Assembly (NCBI GenBank): GCA_009387755.1
Contig: GG697238.1
Coordinates: forward strand, 1 to 64,000
From: Candidatus Micrarchaeum acidiphilum ARMAN-2
GTDB taxonomy: Archaea; Micrarchaeota; Micrarchaeia; Micrarchaeales; Micrarchaeaceae
Direction of reading: 5' to 3'
Length of the DNA: 64,000 nucleotides
The notes under the pieces are model-generated. The model saw only the letters and a program-made list of their open reading frames with translations, was not told the DNA's origin and ran no database searches. Positions 33,609 to 43,706 of this stretch are shown one piece after another (position 1 is the stretch's first letter; each line of letters opens with the position of its first letter). The position numbers and the translations under genes were made by a program.

Positions 33609-35558
33609 TTTCGCCGGGCCTGGCTTCTCTTCGCCAATGTCGAACCTGCTCAGCGTCCTCTTGCGCCTGCTGACGAAGGGCCTGAACTCCCTGCCGTTGC
33701 CCGCGAAGAACTTTGAAAAGAATTCAACGTAGATCAACCTAGCGCCTTGTATCCCTGATTCGAATATCGCTATAACTATGTTGAACACCTGCCCGAAGAC
33801 AAGTATGACTATGCCGAATATCGCTATTATTATCGATCCGGTTATGCTTTTCAGGAATATTTGGTCTATTACCTCGGCCAATATGACAGAAGCCAAGAGT
33901 ATGCCGACAAGCCTAGTATAGGAGAGTATGTGGCTTATCAGTGACGGCAGCTCCATGAGCGCTTCGAATCCGTCAGTTTTGAGTATTGTAAGTATGCCTC
34001 CGACAAGAAGCACATATGATATCAGAGCTGCCGGATTGGAAAGCCCAAGAGGCTGTTTGTGCAGTATCTCGAGCCCGAATATGACGAAACCCCAAGCCGC
34101 AGCCAGCCATCCAATCTTGCCGTATGCTGCTTTCTTCTCGTTCACAGCAAACTTGTTTGCAAAGCCCAGAAGGAATCCGAACGAGACCATTGCAACGCCT
34201 ATCCATCCGGATATTACGAGCAGCTTGGCCAGTCCTGTAACGACATTGAAAGGCGCCTTGTACCCAAGCTGAAAGCCGAAGTACTCGTTGAAAAGTATGC
34301 CAAGAAATATCGCTATAATGGATCCGGGTATTATGGCTCTGGCTATGACGTTCAGCCCGTTGTCGCTTATTATTGTGTGCACGAAAGAGCCTATCTTCTT
34401 CGGAAGCAGGCGCCTTTTCCCCGGGTGCTTGGTCCTGTATATTATGCCTAAGGCTAGCGCAAGCATGACTGCTCCGTATCCTGCGTCCCCGACCATGAAG
34501 CCGAAGAATATCGGGAACACAACTGCAAATATGAGCGTTGGGTCTATCTCGTCGCTTTTCGGCAGCGAGTAGAACCTTATGAAAAACTCGAACAGCTTTG
34601 CCGTAGCCGGGTTTTCCAGCCGGGTAGGCGGAAGTTCCTTTGTGGCAACTGTATCTATTACGAAGTGGTCCTTGGTTGCGGAATGCATGGCCTTCCTAAG
34701 CTTTGGCACCTGCTCTTCTGGCACCCATCCGTCTATTGCGATAACGGATTCGGTAGCGCCTATCCTGCTTACGGCGTCCAGCTCTTCGACCTCTATGTCG
34801 AACTGCTCCCTTATCGCGCTGACCATTGCATAGTGCTTTTCAGATATTGTGCGCAGTTCGACCTCGAACGCCTTCAGCCTGCTGCCTACAAGCTCTATGT
34901 CTTCTGCGGCACTTTTTTTAAGTCCTTCTGGCTTTCCCTCCAGCTTCGGCACAACTTCGATATGCATCTTTGGATACTGTTCTGCAAATTTGCCGAAGTC
35001 AGCTTCGTGCCGCCTTTCTATGCTTACGAGCATTGTCTTGCCGTACTGCGCAGAGATTGCGTCAGGCATCGCCTTCGCCAGACCCTCGGCAAATTCGCCA
35101 ATTTTGCCGCCGCTTACCATGAACGATATCACATATTCGCTGCTAAGTATGCTCAGATCCTTTTCGAAACCGGACAGCCTGCTGGCGATTTCAGCCCTGT
35201 ACTCAAGCTCCTTAAGCTCAGCCCTTGCGTCCTCTATGTCTTTTGAAAGCTGGTTTACCCTTTCGAATATCATTACAGAATCTGCCTTCTCAAAAAGATC
35301 ATCAAGGCTGCGGAAAAGGTACTTCTTGCCGCGCTGCTCTGGTATCATCTGCGCCTCCAGTGCCCTGAACCTCTGTGCGTAGTCGCTTATCTCCTTATGC
35401 CTCTTCTGCTCAACGGCTCCGTCAAGATACTTCTGCGCGTATTCTGGCACTGTCTCTATCTGCATAGCTCCGAGATCGTGGAGGGCTGACATAGCCTCTC
35501 CGTAATAGCTCTTTGAAACTACGAGCCTTATACGCTCCATCTTCGACGGCTTTAGCAT
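33603..35558 (-). CDS. atpI: A-type ATP synthase subunit I (a subunit)
   Basis: 651 residues. The N-terminal half is a long coiled-coil peripheral stalk domain. The C-terminal half has seven to eight membrane helices, including FGFMVGDAGYGAVM near 355 and the region that carries the channel Arg. It forms the proton or sodium half-channels against the K ring. It is the last gene of the ATPase operon and starts immediately after atpH. Confidence 0.95.
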   Translation of the reverse strand: MLKPSKMERIRLVVSKSYYGEAMSALHDLGAMQIETVPEYAQKYLDGAVEQKRHKEISDYAQRFRALEAQMIPEQRGKKYLFRSLDDLFEKADSVMIFERVNQLSKDIEDARAELKELEYRAEIASRLSGFEKDLSILSSEYVISFMVSGGKIGEFAEGLAKAMPDAISAQYGKTMLVSIERRHEADFGKFAEQYPKMHIEVVPKLEGKPEGLKKSAAEDIELVGSRLKAFEVELRTISEKHYAMVSAIREQFDIEVEELDAVSRIGATESVIAIDGWVPEEQVPKLRKAMHSATKDHFVIDTVATKELPPTRLENPATAKLFEFFIRFYSLPKSDEIDPTLIFAVVFPIFFGFMVGDAGYGAVMLALALGIIYRTKHPGKRRLLPKKIGSFVHTIISDNGLNVIARAIIPGSIIAIFLGILFNEYFGFQLGYKAPFNVVTGLAKLLVISGWIGVAMVSFGFLLGFANKFAVNEKKAAYGKIGWLAAAWGFVIFGLEILHKQPLGLSNPAALISYVLLVGGILTILKTDGFEALMELPSLISHILSYTRLVGILLASVILAEVIDQIFLKSITGSIIIAIFGIVILVFGQVFNIVIAIFESGIQGARLIYVEFFSKFFAGNGREFRPFVSRRKRTLSRFDIGEEKPGPAKS

Positions 35559-35876
35559 CTATACACCGAATACCTCCTTTATGGTTTCCTCAAGCGCATC
35601 CATAGCATCCTTCTTTCCAAGGCCCTTGAGCTTTGCGGTTCTCGCCTTGTAATCTTCGATTATCTTGGCCGCCTTCTCCTCGGCCTCCTTTCTTGCAGCC
35701 TCGACAATTTCGTCGTACCTTTTGTCTGCCTGTTTCCTTCCATCGCCTCTTATGGCATCTGCCTTGGCCTTCGCGTCTGATATAATCTTAGCCGCCTTCT
35801 CTTTGGCTTCATCAGAAAGCTTGACGGCATCGGCTTCCTCCTTCTTTATCTTTTCAAGCGTTTCAATATCGCTCAT
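35559..35876 (-). CDS. atpH: A-type ATP synthase subunit H (peripheral stalk)
   Basis: 105 residues from the ATG at 35876. A Lys/Glu/Ala-rich coiled coil runs over almost the whole length, and the end KKDAMDALEETIKEVFG is conserved in AhaH proteins. It pairs with subunit E in the peripheral stalks. Its ATG overlaps the stop of the preceding 63-residue gene by 4 nt. Confidence 0.88.
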   Translation of the reverse strand: MSDIETLEKIKKEEADAVKLSDEAKEKAAKIISDAKAKADAIRGDGRKQADKRYDEIVEAARKEAEEKAAKIIEDYKARTAKLKGLGKKDAMDALEETIKEVFGV

Positions 35877-36064
35877 TTTATGACCTCGATAAAAATGAAT
35901 GCAATGAAAGCGAGTGCGGCCATGAGGTTCAGCACCATCGTAATAGACATTATCTTTGCGAATTTCCTGGCCTGCGCGTTCATGCCGTCTCCGCCGGCCT
36001 TCGCCACCTTCATGGTCCAAGGCCTTTTTATCATGTAGTAAGTTTTCAAATATTTGCTATCCAT
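35873..36064 (-). CDS. 63-aa single-TM protein of the A-ATPase operon (AhaG position)
   Basis: 63 residues with a basic N-terminal half and a C-terminal membrane helix (about 40-61). It overlaps atpD by 8 nt at its start and atpH by 4 nt at its end, so it is translationally coupled inside the ATPase operon. In Methanosarcina the operon has a small gene of the same size, ahaG, directly after subunit D, of unknown function; this ORF holds the same place. Sequence relationship cannot be judged by eye. Confidence 0.65.
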   Translation of the reverse strand: MDSKYLKTYYMIKRPWTMKVAKAGGDGMNAQARKFAKIMSITMVLNLMAALAFIAFIFIEVIK

Positions 36065-36677
36065 TCAGCTTTCCCTTTATAAACTTCAAAGATACCGTCT
36101 GCTCGCGCTCCCTGTCATCAAGCCTGTCCTTTATGTAGGCTGCCTTGCTCCTGAGGTTAGGTATTACAACGTTTTCTATCGCGTTTGCCCTCCTGTTCAG
36201 CTTCTCTATCTCGTAAAGAAGCTTCCTGAGCGAGTTCTCCTTTTCCGCTATCTCTATCAGCATCTCAAAAAGCCTTGTGTAGTTCCTCTTGGCGTCTTCC
36301 ACCGGTGTCGGCACGGATATAAGCTCGTATGCGACTGATTTCCTTGCGCTTTCCATAACCTCTATGTTCGGTATCCTTACGCCCATTACGTTTTTGGCCT
36401 CAACGCCTGCGCTAGCCTGCTCCTGCTCCGCAGCTATGCGCTCAAGCTCCATGCGCCCTGACACTATTTCAGCGATCTTCGTGCTCTCCATGGCATTGCC
36501 AACCATGCCGCGCAGGTTGCCCCTGAGCAGCGCTATCTCCCTGGCCAGCTTGAAGAACTCGAGCACTAGGCTGGACCTTTTCATCTTCAGCAGGTTAAGC
36601 CCTTTCACAGAAACCTTTATGCGCGCCTTGGTCCTTATAAGCTCTATCCTTGTGGTTTTTATATTACTTGCTGGCAT
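36057..36677 (-). CDS. atpD: A-type ATP synthase subunit D (central stalk)
   Basis: 206 residues from the ATG at 36677; an ATG seven codons earlier (36698) is possible. The antiparallel coiled coil of the rotor shaft is evident (L-LLK-KR-SL near 30 and the [15 protein letters not shown] end near 170). It overlaps the end of atpB by 14 nt. Confidence 0.92.
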   Translation of the reverse strand: MPASNIKTTRIELIRTKARIKVSVKGLNLLKMKRSSLVLEFFKLAREIALLRGNLRGMVGNAMESTKIAEIVSGRMELERIAAEQEQASAGVEAKNVMGVRIPNIEVMESARKSVAYELISVPTPVEDAKRNYTRLFEMLIEIAEKENSLRKLLYEIEKLNRRANAIENVVIPNLRSKAAYIKDRLDDREREQTVSLKFIKGKLNG

Positions 36678-38058
36678 TTGAACCTTCCCACTTGCCATAT
36701 TTCTTTATGTACTCCGGCTTTACCCTTTTTATCTCGTTAATGTCAAGTCCGCCAAACAGCTCCCATCCAAGGTCCAGCGTCTTAGAGATCTCGCGGTCCT
36801 CGTAATACCCCTGGTTTACAAATCTGGATTCGAACATATCCGCGAAATTCAGGAACTTCTTGTCGTTGGCACTCAATGCCTCCTCTCCGACTATCTCTGT
36901 AAGGTTCCTCAGGTCCTTGCCTCTGGAATATGCTGCGTAAAGCTGGTCAGCAACTCCCCTGTGGTCCTCCCTGGTGCTCGATTTTCCTATGCCTTGGTTC
37001 ATGAGCCTGGAAAGTGAAAGGAGCACGTCAACGTTCGGATACACTCCCTTCCTGTTCAGCTCCCTGCTGAGCACGATCTGCCCCTCTGTTATGTATCCGG
37101 TAAGGTCTGGTATGGGGTGCGTTATGTCATCTCCGGGCATTGTAAGTATGGGGAGCTGCGTTATCGATCCCTTCCTGTTGTTTATCTTTCCAGCCCTTTC
37201 ATATATCGTCGAGAGGTCGGTATACATGTATCCGGGATATCCTCTCCTTCCCGGGACTTCTTCCCTTGCGGCCGAGATTTCCCTCAAAGATTCGCAGTAG
37301 TTGGTCATATCCGTCAATATTACCAGCACGTGCATGTTCTGCGAATAGGCAAGGTATTCTGCCGTGGTAAGCGCCAGCCTGGGCAGTATTATTCTCTCCA
37401 TGGACGGCTCCGAAGATATGTTTAGGAACATGACAGACTTCTCAAGTGCGCCAGTTTCCTCGAACTCCCTCTTGAAAAAGTTCGCTTCCTCGCTGTTTAT
37501 TCCTATGCCGCCGAACACTATGCTGAAGCCTTCCGAGCTGCTGAGTATCTTGGCCTGCCTGGCAATCTGCGCCGCTAGCCTGTTGTGCGGAAGTCCCGAA
37601 GCCGAGAATATAGGTAGTTTCTGCCCTCTCACGAGCGTGTTCATGCCGTCGATGGTCGATATTCCAGTCTCTATGAATTCGGACGGCTCCTCCCTTGAAT
37701 AAGGGTTTATAGGGCTTCCGTTTATGTCGAGCTCCTCGTTGCTGTATATCGGGGGCCCGTTGTCCCTGGGCCTTCCCATGCCGTCAAATATGCGGCCAAG
37801 CATATCGGTGCTTACACTGAGGTGCGAAGTCCTGCCCATGAACCTGACGCGCGTCTTCTCAAGATTCATGCCTCTTGTCTCTCCAAAGGACTGTACTATC
37901 GACAGGCCGTTTCTGGTGTCAAGGACCTGCCCGGTTATGCTGCTGCCGTCCTCCATCCTTATTTCTGCAAGCTCGCCGTAGGCTGCATCCTTTATGCCCT
38001 CCACGAAAAGCAAAACGCTAGTTACCCTGTTTATCGTCTTATAATATACGTCGCTCAT
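36664..38058 (-). CDS. atpB: A-type ATP synthase subunit B (non-catalytic)
   Basis: 464 residues, standard length. An N-terminal beta-barrel, a nucleotide-binding fold with a degenerate P-loop ([15 protein letters not shown] near 150) and [16 protein letters not shown] near 315 define the regulatory B subunit. It alternates with A in the catalytic hexamer. Confidence 0.96.
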   Translation of the reverse strand: MSDVYYKTINRVTSVLLFVEGIKDAAYGELAEIRMEDGSSITGQVLDTRNGLSIVQSFGETRGMNLEKTRVRFMGRTSHLSVSTDMLGRIFDGMGRPRDNGPPIYSNEELDINGSPINPYSREEPSEFIETGISTIDGMNTLVRGQKLPIFSASGLPHNRLAAQIARQAKILSSSEGFSIVFGGIGINSEEANFFKREFEETGALEKSVMFLNISSEPSMERIILPRLALTTAEYLAYSQNMHVLVILTDMTNYCESLREISAAREEVPGRRGYPGYMYTDLSTIYERAGKINNRKGSITQLPILTMPGDDITHPIPDLTGYITEGQIVLSRELNRKGVYPNVDVLLSLSRLMNQGIGKSSTREDHRGVADQLYAAYSRGKDLRNLTEIVGEEALSANDKKFLNFADMFESRFVNQGYYEDREISKTLDLGWELFGGLDINEIKRVKPEYIKKYGKWEGSNASK

Positions 38059-38070
38059 GGTTTCACCATC

Positions 38071-39831
38071 CTATTTTACTGCGGGCTGCATGCCCTTTAT
38101 CTTTGCTATGGAATCCATCACGTCCTTGTAGTAAGCGTCTATATCGCCGTCCTTGACGTACTTCATGCGGGCGATTTTTTGCCTAACGTCAAGCTTGGAA
38201 AGCTGCTCTAAGGTCACGCCCCTTTCCAGGCTCTTGGCCTGCTCCGCAGCCAGCTCCATTATCGAGCTGAGCATCAGGTATTGCTTGTGCATTGATGTGT
38301 ATGTGTCAACATCGTCGAAAGCGCTCTGCTGCAGGTAGTCTTCTCTTATGCTTTTGGCAACGTCTAGCGTCAGTTTGTCTGCTTCCGGAAGTGCGTCGTA
38401 TCCGACAAGCTGCACGATTTCGTTTATTTCGGCCTCCTTCTGCAGCGTCTGCATGGCGCGCAAGTAAAGTTCGGGCCAGTCCTTGCTGACGTTTTCCACA
38501 TACCACTTTTTCATGTCCTCAAAGTACAGCGAATAGCTGTTCAGCCAGTTTATCGAGGGAAAGTGTTTGCTGTTGGCCAGCGCGGCGTCCAGAGCCCAAA
38601 AGACTCTTGTTACCCTGAGCGTGTTCTGCGATACCGGCTCTGATATGTCCCCTCCCGGCGGCGAGACCGCGCCTATGGCTGTGACAGAGCCTACGCCCCC
38701 CGCCAATATGTGAACTCTGCCTGCCCTCTCATAGAACTCTGCTATCTTCCTGCCAAGATACGCAGGATAGCCTTCTTCTCCAGGCATCTCCTCCAGCCTT
38801 CCGGAAATCTCCCTGAGGGCCTCGGCCCACCTCGATGTGCTGTCCGCCATAAGCGCAACGCTGTATCCCATATCCCTGTAGTACTCTGCGATTGTTATCC
38901 CGGTGTATATGCTCGCCTCCCTGGCTGCGACCGGCATGTTAGAGGTGTTTGCTATCAGTATCGTCCTGTCCATTATCGGTTTTCCGCTCTTAGGGTCTTT
39001 AAGCTCTGGGAACGTTGTAAGTATTTCGGTCATCTCGTTGCCGCGCTCACCGCAACCGACATAAACCACTATTTCGCTGTCGCTCCATTTTGCGAGCTGG
39101 TGCTGTATGACTGTCTTGCCGCTCCCGAAAGGCCCAGGCACTGCCGCAGTGCCGCCCTTTGCTACGGGAAACAGGGAGTCTATAACCCTCTGACCGGTGA
39201 TCAACGGAATTTCCGGAGGCAGTTTGTCCTTTACCGGCCTCGGTATCCTGACCGGCCATTTTTGCATCAGCTTTATTTCAACGTCGCCGGATTCGGTGGA
39301 AAGCACTGCTACAGCCTCATCTACGGTGTAATCGCCCTCCTTTATGCTCTTTATCTTCCCGCTGAGCTTCGGCGGCACCATCACCCTGTGCCTTATAAGG
39401 CTGGTTTCGTCCAGCTCTCCAATTACAGTTCCCCCATTTGCTTCGTCGCCGGCCTTCAGCTTCGGAACGAAATGCCATTTCTTTTTAAGGTCCAGCGGCG
39501 GCACGTTTATTCCTCTAGCTATAAAGTCCCCGGTCATCTCCTTTATCTTGTCAAGAGGCCTCTGTATGCCGTCATATATGGAGCCAAGTAGTCCAGGTCC
39601 AAGGTCCACAGAGAGCTGCGTCCCGGTGTTCTCTACCGGCTCGCCAGGCTTCAATCCGCTGGTGTCCTCGTAAACCTGTATTATCGCCTTGTCTCCATCA
39701 AGCTTTATTATTTCCCCTACCAGCTTGGTTTCGCCTACTCTAACTACGTCATACATGTTCGGATCGTCAAGCCCCTGGGCGATGACGACCGGCCCAGAGA
39801 TCCTGTATATTATTCCAGCCATATCAATCAT
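38071..39831 (-). CDS. atpA: A-type ATP synthase subunit A (catalytic)
   Basis: 586 residues. The P-loop GPFGSGKT is near 235, with the archaeal A-type bulge domain before it and the [16 protein letters not shown] region near 395. The first ATG overlaps the atpF stop by 4 nt (ATGA), favouring it over the ATG three codons in. It makes or hydrolyses ATP in the A1 head. Confidence 0.97.
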   Translation of the reverse strand: MIDMAGIIYRISGPVVIAQGLDDPNMYDVVRVGETKLVGEIIKLDGDKAIIQVYEDTSGLKPGEPVENTGTQLSVDLGPGLLGSIYDGIQRPLDKIKEMTGDFIARGINVPPLDLKKKWHFVPKLKAGDEANGGTVIGELDETSLIRHRVMVPPKLSGKIKSIKEGDYTVDEAVAVLSTESGDVEIKLMQKWPVRIPRPVKDKLPPEIPLITGQRVIDSLFPVAKGGTAAVPGPFGSGKTVIQHQLAKWSDSEIVVYVGCGERGNEMTEILTTFPELKDPKSGKPIMDRTILIANTSNMPVAAREASIYTGITIAEYYRDMGYSVALMADSTSRWAEALREISGRLEEMPGEEGYPAYLGRKIAEFYERAGRVHILAGGVGSVTAIGAVSPPGGDISEPVSQNTLRVTRVFWALDAALANSKHFPSINWLNSYSLYFEDMKKWYVENVSKDWPELYLRAMQTLQKEAEINEIVQLVGYDALPEADKLTLDVAKSIREDYLQQSAFDDVDTYTSMHKQYLMLSSIMELAAEQAKSLERGVTLEQLSKLDVRQKIARMKYVKDGDIDAYYKDVMDSIAKIKGMQPAVK

Positions 39832-40151
39832 TTCAATTTTTGAATGTCAACTCCCAATACCCTCTTTGCAAGTTTTTCTACAGATTCCTGCTCCTCGTTC
39901 TCCCCCGGCAGCGGTATAAAAACAACCAGCGGCTTTAGGCTTGTGTCTATCAGTTTCAGGCTGGCAGGTTGCAGGTGCGGCCTTATGCTTTCCGAAGCCA
40001 TTATGAGGCCGTATCCCTTAGATTCTATGAGGCTGAACAGTCTCTCGACAGCACTGTCGTCCTTTTCCATAAAGACATCGCCTATGCCTATAAGCTTGAA
40101 CCCAAGCACAAGTTCAGGTTCGCCTACGACCGCTATCTTTTCGAATTCCAT
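39828..40151 (-). CDS. atpF: A-type ATP synthase subunit F
   Basis: 107 residues. A Rossmann-like fold with [17 protein letters not shown] at the start and the IPLPG segment near 90 are typical of V/A-ATPase subunit F, part of the central stalk. It lies between atpC (6 nt) and atpA (4-nt overlap). Confidence 0.92.
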   Translation of the reverse strand: MEFEKIAVVGEPELVLGFKLIGIGDVFMEKDDSAVERLFSLIESKGYGLIMASESIRPHLQPASLKLIDTSLKPLVVFIPLPGENEEQESVEKLAKRVLGVDIQKLK

Positions 40152-40157
40152 TGCAAA

Positions 40158-41213
40158 TCACGTGACGTGCTTCAGCACCATCATATTCTCGGTCCTTTCA
40201 ATTCCTATATTATAATATCTATTAAGCCATATATTCCTTAGTTCGTCGCGCTCCAGTTCGCACCTTATTATGAAGTACACTATATAGTCGAGCGAAAGCG
40301 CAGCTCCTTCGAACGCCTTCAAGTACTTCCTGTAAAGCTCCCTCTTCATTGCCACTTCGAAATACGTCACGAAAGGGTCTTTCTTGTACGCCTCGAACGC
40401 CCAGTCTATCTTAAACGGCAGGTCCTGCCTGATATCGTCTATGCCCTTCGATGCCATGTCCGCAAGCTTCGAATCCGCAAGGTTTCCACCTGCTATAAAT
40501 GCGGACTTGTCCGCCTTTATCCCGAACGCTATGGACTTTATGACTACCATGGCGTTCCTGATGTCTATCATGTCGCGTATGTATTCTATCATTAAGCCCT
40601 CGTCTCCGTTGTAGAACCTGAACGCCTTGAGGATTCTCTCGTAATAAAGTATGTCAAGCTGGAGCAGTATGCTTGATATATCCCCGCTTTTCTTCACTTC
40701 GTCGACATATCTAAGCAGCGACGCCCCATATCCAAATTTAACTATGCTGTTTATGACGCTTTCCATGTCTTTCTGCTCCATGATGTTCTTGTAGTCCTCC
40801 CTGCTTATGGCACCGCCGAATATGCCTACCGGTATATTGCCATGCACTGTAAGAAACTCGTCTGTCCTGTCAACATCATACCCAAGCTTTTTTGCGGATA
40901 ATATTATCTTTATGTTCTCCACGTCCCATTTGCTTATGTACGCGTCTATTACATCCTTTGCCAGCGGCGGTATGGCCGAATAGGCGTATCTTATCGAGCG
41001 CATCATATGCGAGTTCAATACCGCTTCAACAAGGTCCGGGACCTTGTACCTGTTCGAAAGAAGGTCTATGTCCGCTCTGTATGAGGTCTTCGAAAGCATT
41101 CCGAGAAACTCGCTGGCATTCTTCTGCATGAGCTGCTCCATCATAGCATTGCCAATAAATTCGACGCCGAGCGCTCTGAGTTGGCCGTATTTGCCAACGT
41201 ATGTAGCGTCCAT
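40158..41213 (-). CDS. atpC: A-type ATP synthase subunit C (rotor collar)
   Basis: 351 residues, all-helical, matching the V/A-ATPase C/d subunit that seats the central stalk on the K ring. The WDVENIKIIL segment near 105 is a family hallmark. It follows atpE by 5 nt. Confidence 0.9.
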   Translation of the reverse strand: MDATYVGKYGQLRALGVEFIGNAMMEQLMQKNASEFLGMLSKTSYRADIDLLSNRYKVPDLVEAVLNSHMMRSIRYAYSAIPPLAKDVIDAYISKWDVENIKIILSAKKLGYDVDRTDEFLTVHGNIPVGIFGGAISREDYKNIMEQKDMESVINSIVKFGYGASLLRYVDEVKKSGDISSILLQLDILYYERILKAFRFYNGDEGLMIEYIRDMIDIRNAMVVIKSIAFGIKADKSAFIAGGNLADSKLADMASKGIDDIRQDLPFKIDWAFEAYKKDPFVTYFEVAMKRELYRKYLKAFEGAALSLDYIVYFIIRCELERDELRNIWLNRYYNIGIERTENMMVLKHVT

Positions 41214-41218
41214 ATGGT

Positions 41219-41782
41219 TTACCTCTTTATCCTTTTCAGTATGTTGAAGGCAAGCCTGCCGCCGCTCCGCGCCAGTATGTCCTCCACCGTATACCGCAGC
41301 TCCATTCTTCCGTCCTTGGAATGCGCTATGAATCCTCCGCTAAAGCTGCCTTTAGCTTCTATCGCAGCAACCTTAGCCTTTTTGGCCATGGCCAGGTCCC
41401 TCTTCTGCACTTCAAAGACTGCATCCTTTCCAAGCTGCTCCTGCGCAGTGCCGAGCAGCTTCAAGAACAATTTTTTGTATGTGTCAGATGCGACAAAATC
41501 GCCAATGCTTGAAACGATGCCTGATTTTGCATTTTCAATCATGCCGTTTATCGCAGACTGGTACTGATTTCTGCCCTCTATCTCTGCCTTGGAGAGTGCC
41601 ATTGCCATAATCTGCTTGGATTCCTCCTCGCCGCGCCTGGCAGCTTCGGCAACATAGCTTGCAGCATCGTCTTTCGCAGCCTTCAGCAATGCGCCTGCCT
41701 CGCTATTTGCATTGTCTAGGATGCCCTGCGCCTTCTGCTCCGCGCCGCTTTTGATGCCCTTTATGATATCTTCGAAAGTCAT
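41219..41782 (-). CDS. atpE: A-type ATP synthase subunit E (peripheral stalk)
   Basis: 187 residues. An N-terminal Ala/Glu-rich coiled coil (about 1-100) and a C-terminal globular part (GGFIAHSKDGRMELRYTVEDIL near 145) mark the vATP-synt_E family. With subunit H it holds the A1 head. Confidence 0.92.
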   Translation of the reverse strand: MTFEDIIKGIKSGAEQKAQGILDNANSEAGALLKAAKDDAASYVAEAARRGEEESKQIMAMALSKAEIEGRNQYQSAINGMIENAKSGIVSSIGDFVASDTYKKLFLKLLGTAQEQLGKDAVFEVQKRDLAMAKKAKVAAIEAKGSFSGGFIAHSKDGRMELRYTVEDILARSGGRLAFNILKRIKR

Positions 41783-41797
41783 AGAAAACCTCCCGAC

Positions 41798-42040
41798 CTA
41801 AAGAATCTGCAACAGCAGTATCAATCCGAGGACAAATCCTATTATCCAAAGGGTTTCCGGTATCACGAAGAAGAAAAGCACCTGGCCGAACTTCTCCGGC
41901 TTCTCCGCTATTATTCCCATCCCGGCAGCGCCAATGCCCTGCTGAGCCATTCCCGTGCCTATAAGCCCACCTGCTATTGCTATAGAGGCGGCAACCGCGT
42001 ATAAAGGACTTACAGCTGAAACTACCATTTTCTTCACCAA
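41798..42040 (-). CDS. atpK: A-type ATP synthase subunit K (proteolipid ring)
   Basis: 80 residues forming one helical hairpin. The ion-binding Glu62 sits in a PET motif in the second helix, and Gln33/Gln34 lie in the first. The combination of Gln in helix 1 with Glu-Thr in helix 2 resembles sodium-binding rotor rings, though proton use cannot be excluded by eye. It is the first gene of the operon, which suits a subunit needed in many copies. Confidence 0.93.
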   Translation of the reverse strand: MVKKMVVSAVSPLYAVAASIAIAGGLIGTGMAQQGIGAAGMGIIAEKPEKFGQVLFFFVIPETLWIIGFVLGLILLLQIL

Positions 42041-42103
42041 TAAAATAATCGCAAATTCTTTCCAACTAGCCGCTTTTCTTTGACAATAAGATTTGAATAC
42101 GAA

Positions 42104-42116
42104 TATTTTTATATCT
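42104..42116 (-). promoter_or_regulatory. TATA-like element for the A-ATPase operon
   Basis: On the minus strand AGATATAAAAATA lies 64-76 nt before the atpK start at 42040, with GGTG close to the ATG. It is the only convincing promoter before the ten-gene operon. Confidence 0.5.
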
Positions 42117-42140
42117 GCTTTAAAAAGCTCGGAATAATCG

Positions 42141-42473
42141 CTATAGCGCGCCCTCCATTTTCAGCAACTTTATTTTTTTAAGCCTGCCAGACCTGCCTGT
42201 GCCATTGTAGTTGCCCGTCTCGCCATCGCTTCTTATCACCCTGTGGCAAGGTATAATAATTGGCAGCGGATTGTTTTTTAGTGCGGTGCCTACTGCTCTG
42301 TATGCTCTGGGCCTTCCTACCAGAGACGCTATCTGCTTGTAGGTCCTGGTCTCGCCCTTCGGTATTGACAGCGTAGCCTTCAAAACTGCAGTCTGGAATT
42401 CCGTAAGCCCGTAGCCTTCAAGCGTTGCAAGTATCTGCCTATTGCTACTGCGACGCAGCTTATTTTCGCGCAT
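42141..42473 (-). CDS. ogt: Methylated-DNA-protein cysteine methyltransferase
   Basis: 110 residues containing just the active DNA-binding domain. The PCHRV motif near 75 holds the acceptor Cys, and the RAYRAVGTALKNNP helix near 55 holds the arginine finger. It repairs O6-methylguanine by transferring the methyl group to itself. The N-terminal ribonuclease-like domain of longer AGT proteins is missing, as in other minimal forms. Confidence 0.92.
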   Translation of the reverse strand: MRENKLRRSSNRQILATLEGYGLTEFQTAVLKATLSIPKGETRTYKQIASLVGRPRAYRAVGTALKNNPLPIIIPCHRVIRSDGETGNYNGTGRSGRLKKIKLLKMEGAL

Positions 42474-42604
42474 AAGACTTTATTGTCAAGAAAAATCTAA
42501 TTACCTTTTTCTTGCTCCCGCACGCCACGAAGGCAGAAAAGTTAATAGTCAAACCCCACCAAAGCCGTTAAATACCGTTAATCTAATCTATACTTGGTAA
42601 TTTA

Positions 42605-43027
42605 ATGGCCTACAAGGAAAAGCCGCTTGAAGAATATCATAAGGTAACCTACAAAGGCGAAGAATTCTACCTATGCAAGCATATTACTGGCAATGATTTT
42701 TCCAGGCTTGCAAAAATCGTCGATAAGAGGACAATGCATAAGCTTGTAAACAAGAAAAGTTTCTATGTATGGCTTCCAGACGCCAAGACAGATTTTGATA
42801 CCCAAATCGCACTGGCAAAGGACGAGTTCGGGATATATTTTTCATATCCTCAAACTTACAAAGAACTGCTGCTTTCATGGGATACCCCAATAGAGAATCG
42901 CGGTCTTCCTGCAGATTTGGAAAAGTACAAACGCATATTAAGGAAGTCCGAAAGCAAATCTACGGAAGACAAAATCGGCGGAGGAAATTTCTATAAAGAG
43001 CCTCCGACTGACTCAAGACCCGCATGA
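42605..43027 (+). CDS. Unknown soluble protein
   Basis: 140 residues, with an alpha/beta character over the first 100 and a polar Lys/Ser/Gly/Pro tail. One Cys, no membrane helix. A GTTAAATAC TATA-like run lies about 25-30 nt before the ATG, so the mRNA may be leaderless. Not recognised. Confidence 0.55.
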   Translation: MAYKEKPLEEYHKVTYKGEEFYLCKHITGNDFSRLAKIVDKRTMHKLVNKKSFYVWLPDAKTDFDTQIALAKDEFGIYFSYPQTYKELLLSWDTPIENRGLPADLEKYKRILRKSESKSTEDKIGGGNFYKEPPTDSRPA

Positions 43028-43094
43028 TGGACTAACCTGATCCCGGCCCGTGCGGCTTGCTGTAAGCCAAACACATCGCCATCCACATAGCAAA

Positions 43095-43105
43095 ATATTT
43101 AAATT
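43095..43105 (+). promoter_or_regulatory. TATA-like element for the HIT gene
   Basis: ATATTTAAATT is centred 28 nt before the GTG at 43128, which predicts a leaderless mRNA starting at or near that codon. Confidence 0.45.
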
Positions 43106-43127
43106 CTGGTTCGCATTCTAATATGGT

Positions 43128-43643
43128 GTGTCAGTGACCGAGTCAAATCAGAATCTAAGCCAGAAAAGCGAATGCCTATTCTGCAAGCTCGGATCGGGAG
43201 AGCTGCCTTCGTATAAAATTTACGAAGATGAAAACTATTTTGCAATTCTTGACATATACCCTAACATAACCGGTCAGGCCCTAGTAATACCGTTCAAGCA
43301 TGTTTCAAGCTATGTTTTCGACTTGGAAGATAGGGAACTGGAGAAGTTCGCCATTGTAACAAAAAAGGTAGCAAGAATACTGGAAAGATCCTTGGACAAC
43401 GTCCGCGTGCACCTAGTACTAGAGGGAACAGCAATAAATCATCTGCACGCAAAGCTGTATCCTGCCATAGGCATGAAGAATAAAAATGAGCACATCTACG
43501 CAGAGGAGTTCGTTTACTTCCCAAAATACCTGGGCTTCGTATGCACCCTACTAGGTCCAAGGGCCAACGAAGACGACTTGAAGGAGCTTCAGAAAAAGAT
43601 TCTGGCTGCGAATCCGGACCAAAGCGATCTGCTTGGCAGATAA
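43128..43643 (+). CDS. HIT-family nucleotide hydrolase/transferase
   Basis: 171 residues from GTG 43128 (GTG 43134 is possible). CLFC near 16-19 is the zinc pair of the HIT family, and the segment ITGQALVIPFKHV near 50 and the histidine triad region near 112 follow. The triad reads H-L-H-A-K, so the middle, nucleophilic His is kept but the third His is Lys. It probably hydrolyses adenylated or dinucleotide substrates; specificity is unknown. Confidence 0.85.
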   Translation: MSVTESNQNLSQKSECLFCKLGSGELPSYKIYEDENYFAILDIYPNITGQALVIPFKHVSSYVFDLEDRELEKFAIVTKKVARILERSLDNVRVHLVLEGTAINHLHAKLYPAIGMKNKNEHIYAEEFVYFPKYLGFVCTLLGPRANEDDLKELQKKILAANPDQSDLLGR

Positions 43644-43706
43644 CCAAAACGGGCCGGCAAGCAAATAGCAGATAGATATAAATCTTTGAATACGGATGTT
43701 TAACCG

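Noticed and set aside
38710..39591. Long forward ORF of 293 codons opposite atpA
   Set aside because: It lies fully antisense to a certain gene (ATPase subunit A) and has no domain pattern or ribosome binding site.
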